Shown here in pieces: positions 35,052 through 44,905 of a stretch of DNA of 64,000 nucleotides. The first letter of the stretch is position 1, and every line of letters begins with the position of its first letter. The stretch is from positions 1,080,653-1,144,652 of the forward strand of contig NZ_KB849164.1 in NCBI RefSeq assembly GCF_000367925.1, in the 5' to 3' direction. The notes under the pieces are model-generated. The model saw only the letters and a program-made list of their open reading frames with translations. It was not told the DNA's origin and searched no databases. Origin of the DNA: Acinetobacter bohemicus ANC 3994 (GTDB taxonomy: Bacteria; Pseudomonadota; Gammaproteobacteria; Pseudomonadales; Moraxellaceae). The position numbers were made by a program, and so were the translations under genes.

Positions 35052-36653
35052 ATGAATATATTACAAAGCAAAATTAATATCCGAAGTGATGATTTTAAAA
35101 TCAATCAGGCTGCCATGCAGCTGTTGGTGGATGACTTAAAACAAAAAGCGCAGCAGATTGCATTGGGCGGCGGCGAAAAAGCCCGTGAAAAACATTTAGC
35201 ACGCGGCAAGCTGTTACCCCGTGAACGAGTCGATCACCTGATTGATGCAGGTACGGCATTTTTAGAAATTGGTCAATTGGCTGCGTACCAAGTTTATGCG
35301 GATGATGTCCCTGCTGCTGGCGTCATTGCAGGTATTGGACAAGTCAATGGGGTGACCTGCATGATTGTGGCCAATGATGCAACAGTCAAAGGTGGAACTT
35401 ACTATCCGCTGACGGTTAAAAAGCATTTACGTGCGCAGGAAATTGCAGAACAAAATCATTTACCATGCATTTATTTGGTCGATTCAGGCGGCGCTTACCT
35501 GCCAATGCAGGATGAAGTTTTCCCTGACCGTGATCATTTCGGACGCATTTTCTATAATCAGGCGCGGATGTCGAGCCAAGGCATTGCACAAATTGCCGTA
35601 GTGATGGGCAGCTGTACCGCAGGCGGTGCTTATGTGCCTGCTATGTCGGACGAAACTATTATTGTCCGCAATCAAGGCACAATTTTCTTGGGTGGCCCAC
35701 CTTTGGTGAAAGCTGCAACCGGTGAAGTGGTCAGCAGTGAAGACTTAGGCGGCGGCGATGTGCATACGCGCTTATCTGGTGTAGCGGATCATTTGGCTGA
35801 AAATGATGAACATGCGATTGCGATTGCCCGTAACATTGTGGCGAACCTGAATAAAAAATCGAATAAAAATGCCGCTGAAATTGAAGCGCCGTTATTTGAT
35901 GCAAAAGAGCTGTACGGCATTGTACCAAGTGATGCGCGCAAACCTTTTGATGTGCGTGAAGTGATTGCCCGCATTGTCGATGGTTCCCATTTTGATGAAT
36001 TTAAAGCGCGTTTTGGCACCACATTAATCACCGGTTTTGCTGAACTTTTTGGTATGAAAGTGGGCATCATTGCCAATAACGGGATTTTATTTTCAGAGTC
36101 TGCGCAAAAAGGCGCGCACTTTATTGAACTATGCACCCAGCGCAATATTCCATTGCTATTCATTCAAAACATTACTGGCTTTATGGTCGGTCGCCAGTAT
36201 GAAAATGAAGGCATTGCCAAAAATGGCGCCAAACTGGTCATGGCAGTTGCTAATGCTAACGTGCCTAAACTGACGCTAGTGATCGGCGGCTCCTTTGGCG
36301 CAGGCAACTACGGCATGTGCGGCCGCGCCTACTCCCCGCGCTTTCTCTGGACTTGGCCAAATTCACGTATTTCCGTGATGGGCGGTGAACAGGCATCAAG
36401 CGTATTATCAACCTTAAAACGCGATCAAATTGAACAAAAAGGTGAAACCTGGACTGCTGAACAGGAAGATCAGTTTAAGCAGCCGATCCGCGATCAATAC
36501 GAACGTCAAGGGCATCCTTACTATGCATCATCACGCCTTTGGGATGATGGCGTGATCGATCCTGCACAAACGCGTCATGTATTGGGTCTGAGTTTAGCTG
36601 CGGCAATGAATGCACCTATTGTGCCGACTAAATTTGGCGTATTCCGCATGTAA
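35052..36653 (+). CDS. liuB: 3-methylcrotonyl-CoA carboxylase beta (carboxyltransferase) subunit
   Basis: A 533-residue carboxyltransferase. It contains the two crotonase-like halves, with acyl-CoA-site sequence VDSGGAYLPMQDEVFPDRDHFGRIFYNQARMS, GSCTAGGAYVPAMSDE, and the biotin-side glycine motif NITGFMVGRQYENEGIAKNGAKLV and GGSFGAGNYGMCGRAYSPRFL. It transfers CO2 from carboxybiotin to 3-methylcrotonyl-CoA. The start is ATG 35052 (MNILQSK) with CAGGGATG upstream. It follows liuA by 31 bp; liuD supplies the biotin subunit. Confidence 0.95.
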   Translation: MNILQSKINIRSDDFKINQAAMQLLVDDLKQKAQQIALGGGEKAREKHLARGKLLPRERVDHLIDAGTAFLEIGQLAAYQVYADDVPAAGVIAGIGQVNGVTCMIVANDATVKGGTYYPLTVKKHLRAQEIAEQNHLPCIYLVDSGGAYLPMQDEVFPDRDHFGRIFYNQARMSSQGIAQIAVVMGSCTAGGAYVPAMSDETIIVRNQGTIFLGGPPLVKAATGEVVSSEDLGGGDVHTRLSGVADHLAENDEHAIAIARNIVANLNKKSNKNAAEIEAPLFDAKELYGIVPSDARKPFDVREVIARIVDGSHFDEFKARFGTTLITGFAELFGMKVGIIANNGILFSESAQKGAHFIELCTQRNIPLLFIQNITGFMVGRQYENEGIAKNGAKLVMAVANANVPKLTLVIGGSFGAGNYGMCGRAYSPRFLWTWPNSRISVMGGEQASSVLSTLKRDQIEQKGETWTAEQEDQFKQPIRDQYERQGHPYYASSRLWDDGVIDPAQTRHVLGLSLAAAMNAPIVPTKFGVFRM

Positions 36654-36666
36654 GAGGATGAAAAAA

Positions 36667-37461
36667 ATGACCTATCAATTTTTACAGCTCGAACAAGCCA
36701 ATCAGGTTACAACGGTTTGGATTAACCGTGCTGAATTGCACAATGCCTTCAATACCGTCGTCATTGAAGAATTGCAGCACTGCTTTACCCATTTAAATGC
36801 GCAGGATGATGTGCGTGTGGTGGTGTTGGCGGGACGCGGCAAAAGTTTTTCCGCAGGTGCTGACCTGAACTGGATGAAACAGGCCGGTCAAGCCTCACAG
36901 CAAGACAATGAAGCCGATGCACTGAAATTGGCGAAGATGTTGCAAAGCCTTGCCTGCTTAAAACAGCCGACCATTGCACGTGTACATGGCATTGCTTTTG
37001 GCGGCGGTATGGGACTGGCTTCGGCTTGTGATATTTGCATTGCCAGCACTGATGCAAAATTTTCAACCTCTGAAGTTCGCCTAGGTTTAGCGCCATCGAC
37101 CATTAGCCCTTATGTGATTCGTGCCATTGGCGCGCGTCAGGCTTCGCGCTATTTTTTAACCGCAGAGCGCATTTCCGCGCAGCAAGCTAAGGATATTGGC
37201 TTAGCGCATGAAGTTACTTTACCGGAACAGCTCGACAGTAAGCTGGATGAAATCATACAGGCGTTGCTGCTGGGTGGCCCTCAAGCACAGGCATCTTCTA
37301 AACAGCTGATTCAAATGGTGGATCAGCAGATTTTAACAGAACAACTGCTGCTGCAAACCGCACAGCATATTGCTCATGTGCGTCAGGGAAATGAGGCTAA
37401 AAGTGGCTTAAGTGCTTTTTTAGATAAACAAAGTCCTTCTTGGATCAAGACAACCGCATAA
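36667..37461 (+). CDS. liuC: Enoyl-CoA hydratase family, 3-methylglutaconyl-CoA hydratase
   Basis: A 264-residue crotonase. The oxyanion-hole stretches are visible: GRGKSFSAGADLNWM and VHGIAFGGGMGLASACDICIAS. The following TSEVRLGLAPSTISPYVIRAIG matches methylglutaconyl-CoA hydratases. It hydrates 3-methylglutaconyl-CoA to HMG-CoA. I chose ATG 36667, as AAGAGG lies at suitable spacing; the ATG nine bases earlier would be too close. The specific substrate comes from the operon context, between liuB and liuD. Confidence 0.92.
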   Translation: MTYQFLQLEQANQVTTVWINRAELHNAFNTVVIEELQHCFTHLNAQDDVRVVVLAGRGKSFSAGADLNWMKQAGQASQQDNEADALKLAKMLQSLACLKQPTIARVHGIAFGGGMGLASACDICIASTDAKFSTSEVRLGLAPSTISPYVIRAIGARQASRYFLTAERISAQQAKDIGLAHEVTLPEQLDSKLDEIIQALLLGGPQAQASSKQLIQMVDQQILTEQLLLQTAQHIAHVRQGNEAKSGLSAFLDKQSPSWIKTTA

Positions 37462-37480
37462 CAACAATAAGGAAATGACG

Positions 37481-39472
37481 ATGTTTCAAAAGATTCTCAT
37501 TGCGAACCGTGGTGAAATTGCCTGCCGTGTCATCCGCAGCGCAAAAAAATTAGGTATTGCAACGGTTGCCGTATATTCAGATGCAGACGCCAACGCGCAG
37601 CACGTTAAATTAGCAGATGAAGCGATTTATATTGGTGAATCCCCTGCTGCACAAAGTTATTTACAGGGCGAACGTATTATTCAGGCAGCACTGGATACAG
37701 GTGCACAGGCGATTCATCCTGGTTATGGCTTTTTATCAGAAAACGACCAGTTTGCATTGGCTTGTCAGCAAAATAACATTACTTTCATTGGCCCGCCTGT
37801 CGCAGCCATTCTCGCTATGGGCCTAAAAGCCACCTCTAAAACCCTGATGGAAAAAGCTGGCGTGCCCCTCACCCCGGGTTATCACGGCACCAATCAGGAC
37901 ATCAATTTTTTAAAACAGCAGGCCGATGCCATTGGTTATCCTGTACTGATTAAAGCCAGTGCTGGCGGTGGCGGTAAAGGCATGCGTTTAGTGGAACGCA
38001 GCGAAGACTTTCTCAGTTCGCTTAACTCTTGTAAAAGTGAAGCCAAATCAAGTTTCGGCAATGATGAAGTATTGATTGAACGCTATGTGATTAATCCGCG
38101 TCATATTGAAGTTCAAGTTTTTGGTGACTCACATGGCAACTACGTGCATTTATTTGAACGTGATTGTTCCGTACAGCGCCGTCATCAAAAAGTGCTTGAA
38201 GAAGCGCCAGCGCCATTGGTCTCTCAAGACAAACTCGATGCCATGCGCCAAGCCGCAATTGATGCCGCTCGTGCGGTTGATTATGTCGGTGCAGGCACGG
38301 TGGAATTTATTGTTGAGCAAGACGGTACAGCGTATTTCATGGAAATGAATACCCGCTTACAAGTCGAACATCCAGTCACTGAAATGATTACCGGTGTGGA
38401 TTTAGTCGAATGGCAACTTCGCGTCGCTTTTGGCGAGCCATTGCCTAAGCAGCAGCATGAATTAAGCATTCATGGTCATGCCATTGAAGCCCGCGTGTAT
38501 GCAGAAGAACCTGAAAAAGGCTTCCTGCCTGCTATCGGTCAAATCAGCTATTTGCATTATCCAGAGCAAAATCAGTTTGTACGCGTCGACAGCGGCATTG
38601 TTGAAGGCGATGAAATCAGCACCTATTATGACCCGATGATCGCCAAACTCATTGTCTGGGGTGAAAACCGTGAAGCAGCACTGGTACAGATGCACCATGC
38701 TTTAGGTCAGTTTCATGTCGAAGGTTTGGGCAATAATATTGCTTTTCTTGACCGTATTATCCGCTGCGATTCCTTTAAACAGGCGCAATTAGATACTAAT
38801 TTAATTCAACGTGAAGATGCCTTTTTATTTCCAACGGCACACAGCATTGCACCCCCATTTGTAATTACCGCTGCATTGACTGAACTGCTATCCCGTTTTA
38901 GCCAAAATAAAACCGCCAGTAACCCAGTTTGGCAGACTGAGTCACTTTGGCGTATCAATATTAACAGTAACTATTGCTTAAAATTAATGCAGGATGAGCA
39001 GCCTGTTCAGGTTCGCTTCACGGCTGAAAATGATGCATTTATTGCCGAATATCTGGGCCATAAATATCGTATTGCTGGAGAAATTCTCAGTAGAAATAGC
39101 ATTCAAATTAAAATAGATGGCAAGCAGGATAAATTTGCCTTTAGCCGAAATAGTCAGGGCCTAACGCTGTTTAAGGACAGTCAAAGCTATAAGTTTGCTT
39201 ATCCGAGCCAAAAATTCTCCGCCGATGAGACACAAAGTACCGACGCGAATTTAAAAGCCCCTATGCCGGGTGTGATTACCCAAGTTTTGGTGGCTTTAAA
39301 TGAACAGGTCAAAAAAGATGATGTGCTGATGACACTTGAAGCCATGAAAATGGAATATGCAATTCGTGCTCCGCATGACGGCATGATCAGCTCTTGGTAT
39401 TTTCAGGTTGGTGATCAGGTTAAAGCGGGTGATGAACTGGTGGAGTTTCAGTCTTTGGAGCAAGTTGCATGA
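37481..39472 (+). CDS. liuD: 3-methylcrotonyl-CoA carboxylase alpha (biotin) subunit
   Basis: A 663-residue biotin-dependent carboxylase subunit. Biotin carboxylase occupies about residues 1-450 (KILIANRGEIACRVIRSAKK, IGYPVLIKASAGGGGKGMR, MEMNTRLQVEHPVTEMITG). A middle BT-type domain follows. The biotinyl carrier domain is C-terminal, with the biotinylated lysine in EAMKMEYA. It carboxylates biotin with bicarbonate and ATP. ATG 37481 has AAGGAA at better spacing than the ATG two codons earlier. It overlaps liuE by four bases (ATGA). Confidence 0.95.
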   Translation: MFQKILIANRGEIACRVIRSAKKLGIATVAVYSDADANAQHVKLADEAIYIGESPAAQSYLQGERIIQAALDTGAQAIHPGYGFLSENDQFALACQQNNITFIGPPVAAILAMGLKATSKTLMEKAGVPLTPGYHGTNQDINFLKQQADAIGYPVLIKASAGGGGKGMRLVERSEDFLSSLNSCKSEAKSSFGNDEVLIERYVINPRHIEVQVFGDSHGNYVHLFERDCSVQRRHQKVLEEAPAPLVSQDKLDAMRQAAIDAARAVDYVGAGTVEFIVEQDGTAYFMEMNTRLQVEHPVTEMITGVDLVEWQLRVAFGEPLPKQQHELSIHGHAIEARVYAEEPEKGFLPAIGQISYLHYPEQNQFVRVDSGIVEGDEISTYYDPMIAKLIVWGENREAALVQMHHALGQFHVEGLGNNIAFLDRIIRCDSFKQAQLDTNLIQREDAFLFPTAHSIAPPFVITAALTELLSRFSQNKTASNPVWQTESLWRININSNYCLKLMQDEQPVQVRFTAENDAFIAEYLGHKYRIAGEILSRNSIQIKIDGKQDKFAFSRNSQGLTLFKDSQSYKFAYPSQKFSADETQSTDANLKAPMPGVITQVLVALNEQVKKDDVLMTLEAMKMEYAIRAPHDGMISSWYFQVGDQVKAGDELVEFQSLEQVA

Positions 39473-40371
39473 GTGAATTTGTCAAAATAGTGGAAGTTGG
39501 TCCACGTGATGGTTTGCAAAATGAAAAGACTCCACTCACGTTGGAACAACGTAAAGCCCTTATTTTAGATTTGATGAAAACTGGCTTAAAGTCGATTGAA
39601 GTCGGTTCCTGTGTTTCGGCAAAATGGGTACCACAAATGGCCCAAAGCGATGTGCTTTTTGCCCAATTACCCAAAGACCCGAATATTCAATTCAGCCTAC
39701 TGACTCCGAATTTAAAAGGCTTTGAATCTGCACGTGCTGTGGGCTGTCAGGAGGTTGCGGTCTTTACCGCAGCTTCTGAAAGTTTCACCCAAAAAAATAT
39801 CAATTGTTCAATTGACGAAAGCTTGGAAAAATTTTCAGATGTAATGGCAGCCGCTAAAGCCAGCAATATTAAAGTCCGTGGCTATGTCTCTTGCATGGTC
39901 GATTGCCCTTATGAAGGCGCAATTGATCCTCAGCGCGTTGCCAACGTTAGCAAACGTTTATTGGATATGGGCTGCTATGAAGTTTCCTTAGGTGAAACCA
40001 TTGGCACAGCCACACCAGATCGAGTCAAAAAGGTTTGGGACATATGTTTGGCTGAAATAGACAGCAGCGTTTTAGCGGGTCATTTCCACAATACCTACGG
40101 CATGGCGATTGCCAATATTTATCAATCCTTAACGCAAGGCATAAGAGTCTTTGATTCATCCATTGCTGGTTTAGGTGGCTGTCCTTATGCCAAAGGTGCA
40201 TCGGGTAATGTGGCAACCGAAGACTTGTATTATCTACTGTCTAAAATGGGTTTTACAACGGGGTTAGATTTAGATGCGCTAATGCATGCCAGCCAAAATA
40301 TCAGTCAAGTATTAAATCGCACCAATCCATCCAACTATGCCAATGCCTATTGGCAAACCCGTTGTGCTTAG
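39469..40371 (+). CDS. liuE: Hydroxymethylglutaryl-CoA lyase
   Basis: A 300-residue lyase cleaving HMG-CoA to acetyl-CoA and acetoacetate. The N-terminal VEVGPRDGLQNEK, the region EVGSCVSAKWVPQMAQSD, the metal-site HFHNTYGMAIANI and the active-site cysteine signature AGLGGCPYAKGASGNVATED are all present. It overlaps liuD and is the last liu gene; the acetoacetate it makes can be activated by the CoA-transferase pair encoded 109 bp downstream. Confidence 0.95.
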   Translation: MSEFVKIVEVGPRDGLQNEKTPLTLEQRKALILDLMKTGLKSIEVGSCVSAKWVPQMAQSDVLFAQLPKDPNIQFSLLTPNLKGFESARAVGCQEVAVFTAASESFTQKNINCSIDESLEKFSDVMAAAKASNIKVRGYVSCMVDCPYEGAIDPQRVANVSKRLLDMGCYEVSLGETIGTATPDRVKKVWDICLAEIDSSVLAGHFHNTYGMAIANIYQSLTQGIRVFDSSIAGLGGCPYAKGASGNVATEDLYYLLSKMGFTTGLDLDALMHASQNISQVLNRTNPSNYANAYWQTRCA

Positions 40372-40434
40372 TCAAACCGGCATGATTTCAAACCAAGTCA
40401 TGCCAAAATTATTCTAAGTATATTTAAAACATAG

Positions 40435-40457
40435 ATGTCATTACAAATGAATGACAT
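40435..40457. promoter_or_regulatory. Inverted repeat upstream of the CoA-transferase genes
   Basis: ATGTCATT and AATGACAT, each 8 bp, flank a 7-base spacer 23 bp before the start codon. It may be an operator or a leader hairpin. A weaker hairpin (GGCATGA/TCATGCC, 40379-40404) precedes it after liuE and could slow or end transcription. Confidence 0.4.
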
Positions 40458-40480
40458 TGTCAATAAAGTAGAGGTATCGG

Positions 40481-41185
40481 ATGCCGAATAAAGTCTATGC
40501 AAGTGCAGATGCTGCATTACAAGATATTGTAAAAGATGGTCAAACCTTGGCAGTTGGCGGTTTTGGCTTATGTGGTATTCCTGAAGCATTAATTGTTGCG
40601 CTACAAAAAACTGGAGCCAAACAACTGACCTGTATTTCCAACAATGCTGGGGTTGATGGTTTTGGTCTAGGTATTTTGCTGGAAACCAAACAAATTAAAA
40701 AAATGATTTCATCCTACGTGGGTGAAAATAAAGAATTCGAACGCCAATATTTAAATGGCGAACTGGAAGTTGAACTGACCCCACAGGGTACTTTGGCTGA
40801 AAAACTTCGTGCTGGTGGTGCGGGAATTCCTGCATTTTTCACCCCTACGGGTGTCGGAACTTTGATTGCAGAAGGCAAAGAAATTCGTGAGTTTGATGGT
40901 CAGGACTTTATTTTAGAAAAGTCTTTAACCGCAGATATTGCACTGGTGAAAGCTTATAAAGCGGACAAAGCGGGGAATTTAATTTTCCGTAAAACAGCAC
41001 AAAATTTTAATCCCGTTTGTGCTGTGGCTGGAAAAATCAGCATTGCTGAAGTGGAAGAAATTGTTGAAATTGGTGATTTAGATCCAGATGAAATCCATTT
41101 GCCGGGCATTTACATCAACCGTATTGTACTTAATGCACATCCTGAAAAACGCATTGAACAAATGACATTGAAACCGGAGGTGTAA
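40481..41185 (+). CDS. scoA: 3-oxoacid CoA-transferase subunit A
   Basis: A 234-residue class I CoA-transferase alpha subunit. The N-terminal GGFGLCGIPEALIVAL motif, SNNAGVDGFGLG and the C-terminal DLDPDEIHLPGIYINRIV are typical of succinyl-CoA:3-ketoacid CoA-transferase. It probably moves CoA from succinyl-CoA to acetoacetate, completing leucine breakdown from the liu genes. An acetate-dependent AtoD-type enzyme is possible. The partner subunit starts 3 bp downstream. Confidence 0.9.
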   Translation: MPNKVYASADAALQDIVKDGQTLAVGGFGLCGIPEALIVALQKTGAKQLTCISNNAGVDGFGLGILLETKQIKKMISSYVGENKEFERQYLNGELEVELTPQGTLAEKLRAGGAGIPAFFTPTGVGTLIAEGKEIREFDGQDFILEKSLTADIALVKAYKADKAGNLIFRKTAQNFNPVCAVAGKISIAEVEEIVEIGDLDPDEIHLPGIYINRIVLNAHPEKRIEQMTLKPEV

Positions 41186-41188
41186 ACA

Positions 41189-41818
41189 ATGGCTTGGACA
41201 CGTAATGAAATGGCACAGCGCGCTGCACTGGAGCTTGAAGATGGTTTTTATGTCAATTTAGGCATTGGTTTACCGACACTTGTTGCCAACTATATTCCTG
41301 AACATATTAATGTTTGGCTGCAATCTGAAAATGGTCTGCTTGGCATCGGTGAATTTCCAACTGCTGATACTGTAGATGCCGATTTAATCAATGCTGGTAA
41401 ACAAACCGTTACGGCACGTAAAGGCGCAGCATTTTTTTCCAGTGCAGAATCCTTTGCGATGATCCGTGGTGGGCATGTCAATATTGCGATTTTGGGTGCA
41501 ATGGAAGTATCTGAAACGGGCGACCTTGCCAATTGGATGATTCCCGGTAAAAAAGTCAAAGGTATGGGCGGCGCGATGGATCTGGTTGCTGGTGTGCAGA
41601 AAGTGGTCGTTCTGATGGAGCATTGCGCAAAAGACGGAACGCCGAAAATTGTTGGGCAATGCAGTCTGCCTTTAACAGGTAAAGGTGTGGTTCATCGTAT
41701 TATTACCGATTTAGCCGTTATGGATATCACTGAACATGGCATTCAATTGGTTGAACTGGCTCAAGGTGTGAGTTTTGAAGATATTCAGAAAGTCACAGGG
41801 GTAAACCTGATTCAGTAA
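41189..41818 (+). CDS. scoB: 3-oxoacid CoA-transferase subunit B
   Basis: A 209-residue class I CoA-transferase beta subunit. The catalytic glutamate is E47 in LQSENGLLG. GIGLPTLVANYIPEHINVW, MIRGGHVNIAILGAMEV and GAMDLVAGVQKVVVLMEH match the family. It is directly coupled to subunit A, and a strong terminator follows 26 bp downstream. Confidence 0.92.
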   Translation: MAWTRNEMAQRAALELEDGFYVNLGIGLPTLVANYIPEHINVWLQSENGLLGIGEFPTADTVDADLINAGKQTVTARKGAAFFSSAESFAMIRGGHVNIAILGAMEVSETGDLANWMIPGKKVKGMGGAMDLVAGVQKVVVLMEHCAKDGTPKIVGQCSLPLTGKGVVHRIITDLAVMDITEHGIQLVELAQGVSFEDIQKVTGVNLIQ

Positions 41819-41843
41819 TTAATTTACACGATTCATTCCATAC

Positions 41844-41884
41844 TTCCCTATCCAGTTGTGAGCAACTTGATAGGGAATTTTTTT
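41844..41884 (+). terminator. Rho-independent terminator of the liu-sco operon
   Basis: Nested stem TTCCCTATC/GATAGGGAA with inner AGTTG/CAACT, followed by seven T. Confidence 0.92.
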
Positions 41885-42304
41885 GGCGCAAATTTGGTCG
41901 TAAGTAAAAGCTGTTTAGAATAAAAAACGGATTTTGAGTATGCATAATTCTTAAAATATATTGCTTAAAAACATCTTGCTAAGATTTGCCTTGAAAATCA
42001 CTGGTTGATCATAAAGATCATCTTTGGGGACTTACATCTTCTTAGGATGTTAATTGTAGTAAGTTTAAGATTTTTTAAAAATGGTATGACCATTGTTGTT
42101 ATACATTGATTTTGATCAGGTATTTTTCGGTTGCTGTTTTGTTGAGCTAAATTTGATAATTTAAAAATATAAATTTCTTTTATAATAATTTGGGGTTGGT
42201 TTATATTTAATTTTAATAGGAATTTAATCAATTGCCATTTTTTAAATTTTTTGTTTTGCTTAGGCTATTTTTAGTGGTTTAAATATACGATTAAAAACAT
42301 TTAT
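41885..42304. other. AT-rich gene-free stretch
   Basis: I see no plausible gene or recognised RNA here. It separates the sco terminator from the structured repeat at 42305. The longest leftward frame (41998-42231) is low-complexity and lacks a convincing ribosome site. Confidence 0.6.
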
Positions 42305-42484
42305 TAGACTTCTTTCATAAGTCATTTTTTGATCAATACAAACCATTCGTAAAACTGAAATTCGTGAATAAATTCTAGAAAGTATTGGATTTATAAGTGT
42401 GGCATCTATGCCACACGTTTCTTATCCTTACACTGCATTTTAAAACAATGCTTAAAACTGGCTCAGGATTCATGTATGGGAAAA
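42305..42484 (+). repeat. ~180-bp structured intergenic repeat, copy A
   Basis: This block shares a long alignment with 50189-50370: the start CTTCTTTCATAAGT, the hairpin GTGTGGCAT-ct-ATGCCACAC (42397-42416), and the right part CTGCATTTTAAAA through TTAAAACTGGCTCAGGAT. The middle third is diverged. The right part can fold with its ends pairing through wobble pairs. I recognise no coding capacity. The ~380 bp from 42485 to the MFS terminator hold nothing I can name. Confidence 0.8.
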
Positions 42485-42792
42485 AAATCGTTATTTATTT
42501 TAGCAACTTATGATTAAAGCTCTGCTTTTATATCGCTAGATGAATAAAATGATGATGAATACCATTTAATTTTACTTAGGCTAATTTGAATCGTCAGTTT
42601 ATTTTGATGACATCACTGATCAGCATATCCCCTACAAAACAACCTACAATGCAAAGCTGTATTTTGTGTACTTAAAACCTTCAAAATATTTCCACAGTAC
42701 TATCAAAATAACGGTAAAAAGATGCGGCTTAAAATCCAATGTGATTGCTGGAATTTATAAGATTAAGTTGAAAAAAATTTATTCAATAAAAA

Positions 42793-42848
42793 GCCTGAAA
42801 CTTATTTTATAAATGATACTCATCAATCATTAAAAATAAGTTTCAGGC
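42793..42848 (-). terminator. Terminator of the AAHS permease gene
   Basis: Perfect 16-bp arms GCCTGAAACTTATTTT and complement with a 24-base loop; read leftward it is followed by TTTTTATT. It sits 20 bp after the gene's stop. Confidence 0.85.
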
Positions 42849-42868
42849 GATAAAGCTATTTAACCAAA

Positions 42869-44242
42869 TTATTCTTTAAGCGGTTGTTTGATGTAATTTA
42901 TATCTTCTTTTGCTGTAGTTTTAAGACTGCTTAATACCGCATCAGAACGATTATGATTAATAAATGATAATGCCACTGCGCCAATTAAACCTGCCGCTGC
43001 AATCACCATGAAGTTTTGTTCAATCGGTAAGTTTAACGCAACAATAAAACCAATCAGTACTGGTGAAAGAATTGCACCCATACGACCAATACCCGCTGCC
43101 ATGCCAATACCTGTAGCACGAATCCCACTTGGATAGAATTGACCGCAATATGCATAAGCCACAATTTGAGCACCAGTTGTACACGCACCAACCATACCGA
43201 TGTTAAAATACAACACTTCAATTGGCATTGGTAAGGTCATCATATACAAGAACACACTGCCCAACCCATACATACACACCAGAACCCATTTAATATGGAA
43301 ACGGTCTGCCAACCCGCCACCGATAATACAGCCTGCAACCGCACCGACATTTAACGCAATGACAAAACTTAAAGCAGAACCTAAGGTATAACCTGACATT
43401 GCCATCAATTTGGTTAACCATGTGCTTAAGGCATAAACCATGAATAGGCCAGTAAAATACGCTCCCCAGAACATTAAGGTACTAAATGAACGACCTTCTT
43501 TAAAAAGTTGAACCATTGGAGTGTGTTCATTATCTGCTTTTATGGTTTGGGTGAATTCAACCGAATCTTTCATTTGAATACTTGGGTTGATGTCCTTAAC
43601 TACTTTTTGTAAATCTTGCTGATTTTGACGTTTTAATAAATAGGCCAAAGATTCAGGCATTGATTTCATAATAAATGGCAGTAATAAAACAGGAACACCC
43701 GCAGCAAAAAACACCACTTGCCAGCCAAATTCAACAATGAATTGTTTACCAATCACCGCTGCTAAAATACCGCCAATTGCATAACCAGAGAACATAAATG
43801 TGGTCATTAAACTGCGGATTTTTTTAGGAGAATATTCTGTCATTTGGGCAACAATATTCGGCATCACCCCTCCAATGCCTAATCCAGCGATAAAACGCAA
43901 AATACTAAAGGTCACTGGGTCATTGGCTAAACCGGCAGCTGCGGTAAAAACACTGAATAAAAATACACAAATTGCGATGGTCAGGCGGCGACCAATTTTA
44001 TCCGACAATGCACCTAGAAATATGGCGCCAAACATCATACCGAAAAGTGCAGAACTGGCCATAAAACCAGCCGTCGAGGCAGTCACGCCCATTTCAGTCA
44101 TAATAGAGGGCAAGGCAGCTCCAGCAACTGCAATATCATATCCGTCGATAATAATAATGATAAAACACCAAGCTAGCACTTTTGCATGAAACTTATTAAA
44201 TTTCGCTTCATCGGCAACTTTATGTACATCTATGTACTGCAT
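42869..44242 (-). CDS. MFS transporter, aromatic acid:H+ symporter (AAHS) family
   Basis: A 457-residue permease with about twelve membrane helices. The AAHS signature in helix 1 is IIIDGYDIAVAGAALPS. The loop-2 motif is GALSDKIGRRLTIAI, and the helix-4/5 region is AGLGIGGVMPNIVAQMTEYSPKKIRS. It resembles BenK, PcaK, VanK and MucK; substrate cannot be assigned. The ATG at 44242 (MQYIDVHKV) has AAGGAG at six bases; a start nine codons upstream would place that site inside the gene. The nearest neighbour is a MarR-type regulator 660 bp away. The gene lies 8 kb from the benzoate locus and is similar to the permease there. Confidence 0.9.
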   Translation of the reverse strand: MQYIDVHKVADEAKFNKFHAKVLAWCFIIIIIDGYDIAVAGAALPSIMTEMGVTASTAGFMASSALFGMMFGAIFLGALSDKIGRRLTIAICVFLFSVFTAAAGLANDPVTFSILRFIAGLGIGGVMPNIVAQMTEYSPKKIRSLMTTFMFSGYAIGGILAAVIGKQFIVEFGWQVVFFAAGVPVLLLPFIMKSMPESLAYLLKRQNQQDLQKVVKDINPSIQMKDSVEFTQTIKADNEHTPMVQLFKEGRSFSTLMFWGAYFTGLFMVYALSTWLTKLMAMSGYTLGSALSFVIALNVGAVAGCIIGGGLADRFHIKWVLVCMYGLGSVFLYMMTLPMPIEVLYFNIGMVGACTTGAQIVAYAYCGQFYPSGIRATGIGMAAGIGRMGAILSPVLIGFIVALNLPIEQNFMVIAAAGLIGAVALSFINHNRSDAVLSSLKTTAKEDINYIKQPLKE

Positions 44243-44834
44243 AATCATCTCCTTGATATTTATGATCATTACATTAATTGTTCTAAATATTTTTAGAAAA
44301 AATCAATTTTTGAGTTTTCCTAATTTTTATCCATTTTTTAAAAAACTGTATTTATTCTCATCAGAGATTTTTCAATTTAAAATTCTTCAAGCCGTTTTAA
44401 TCAGGGAATCCATTTCCATTTAATTTCTTGGTCTGGTCTGTACCCCATCTAAAACATCGAATAATTAAACAAACTAATTATAAAGCCAATATATGTCAAC
44501 AGCATTACATATATATTTTTAATTTATTTTTTAGTTTATATATATCAATAATATAAAAACACGATTTGAAATTAAAATATCATCTAACTGACCTATTTCG
44601 GATTTCAACTGATAAATAATGATGATTTAGACAGATCGTATTTAAGACATTTTTAATGAATTGGCTTAGATGAATTAAAAAAAGAAAAGTAACATGCCAA
44701 TAATAAATGAAATTTCACGTGACTATATTTTGATAGATTGAATATGTAGTTATCGTTATTATTGTTCAATCGAATAATGATTTGCTCGATGAGCCGTTTT
44801 ATTTGTGAACTGTCATAAATCTACCCAAATAAAA
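44243..44834. other. Upstream region of the AAHS permease
   Basis: No gene is visible in about 590 bp. A perfect inverted repeat ATAATTA-aacaaac-TAATTAT (44461-44481) lies about 220 bp upstream of the permease start and could bind the adjacent MarR protein. The remaining sequence is AT-rich and shows no clear promoter. Confidence 0.5.
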
Positions 44835-44858
44835 AGCTAAATCTTTTTAGATTTAGCT
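44835..44858 (-). terminator. Terminator of the MarR gene
   Basis: AGCTAAATCT-tttt-AGATTTAGCT, perfect 10-bp arms; leftward it is followed by TTTTTATTT. It lies 47 bp after the stop of the MarR gene. Confidence 0.85.
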
Positions 44859-44905
44859 CGTATGAAAAAACAATCAATATTTTTTGGGCTGTAGTCAATA
44901 AGATT

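Noticed and set aside
41998..42231. Leftward 77-codon frame in the gap after scoB
   Set aside because: Low-complexity, AT-driven composition, no ribosome site and no recognised motif.
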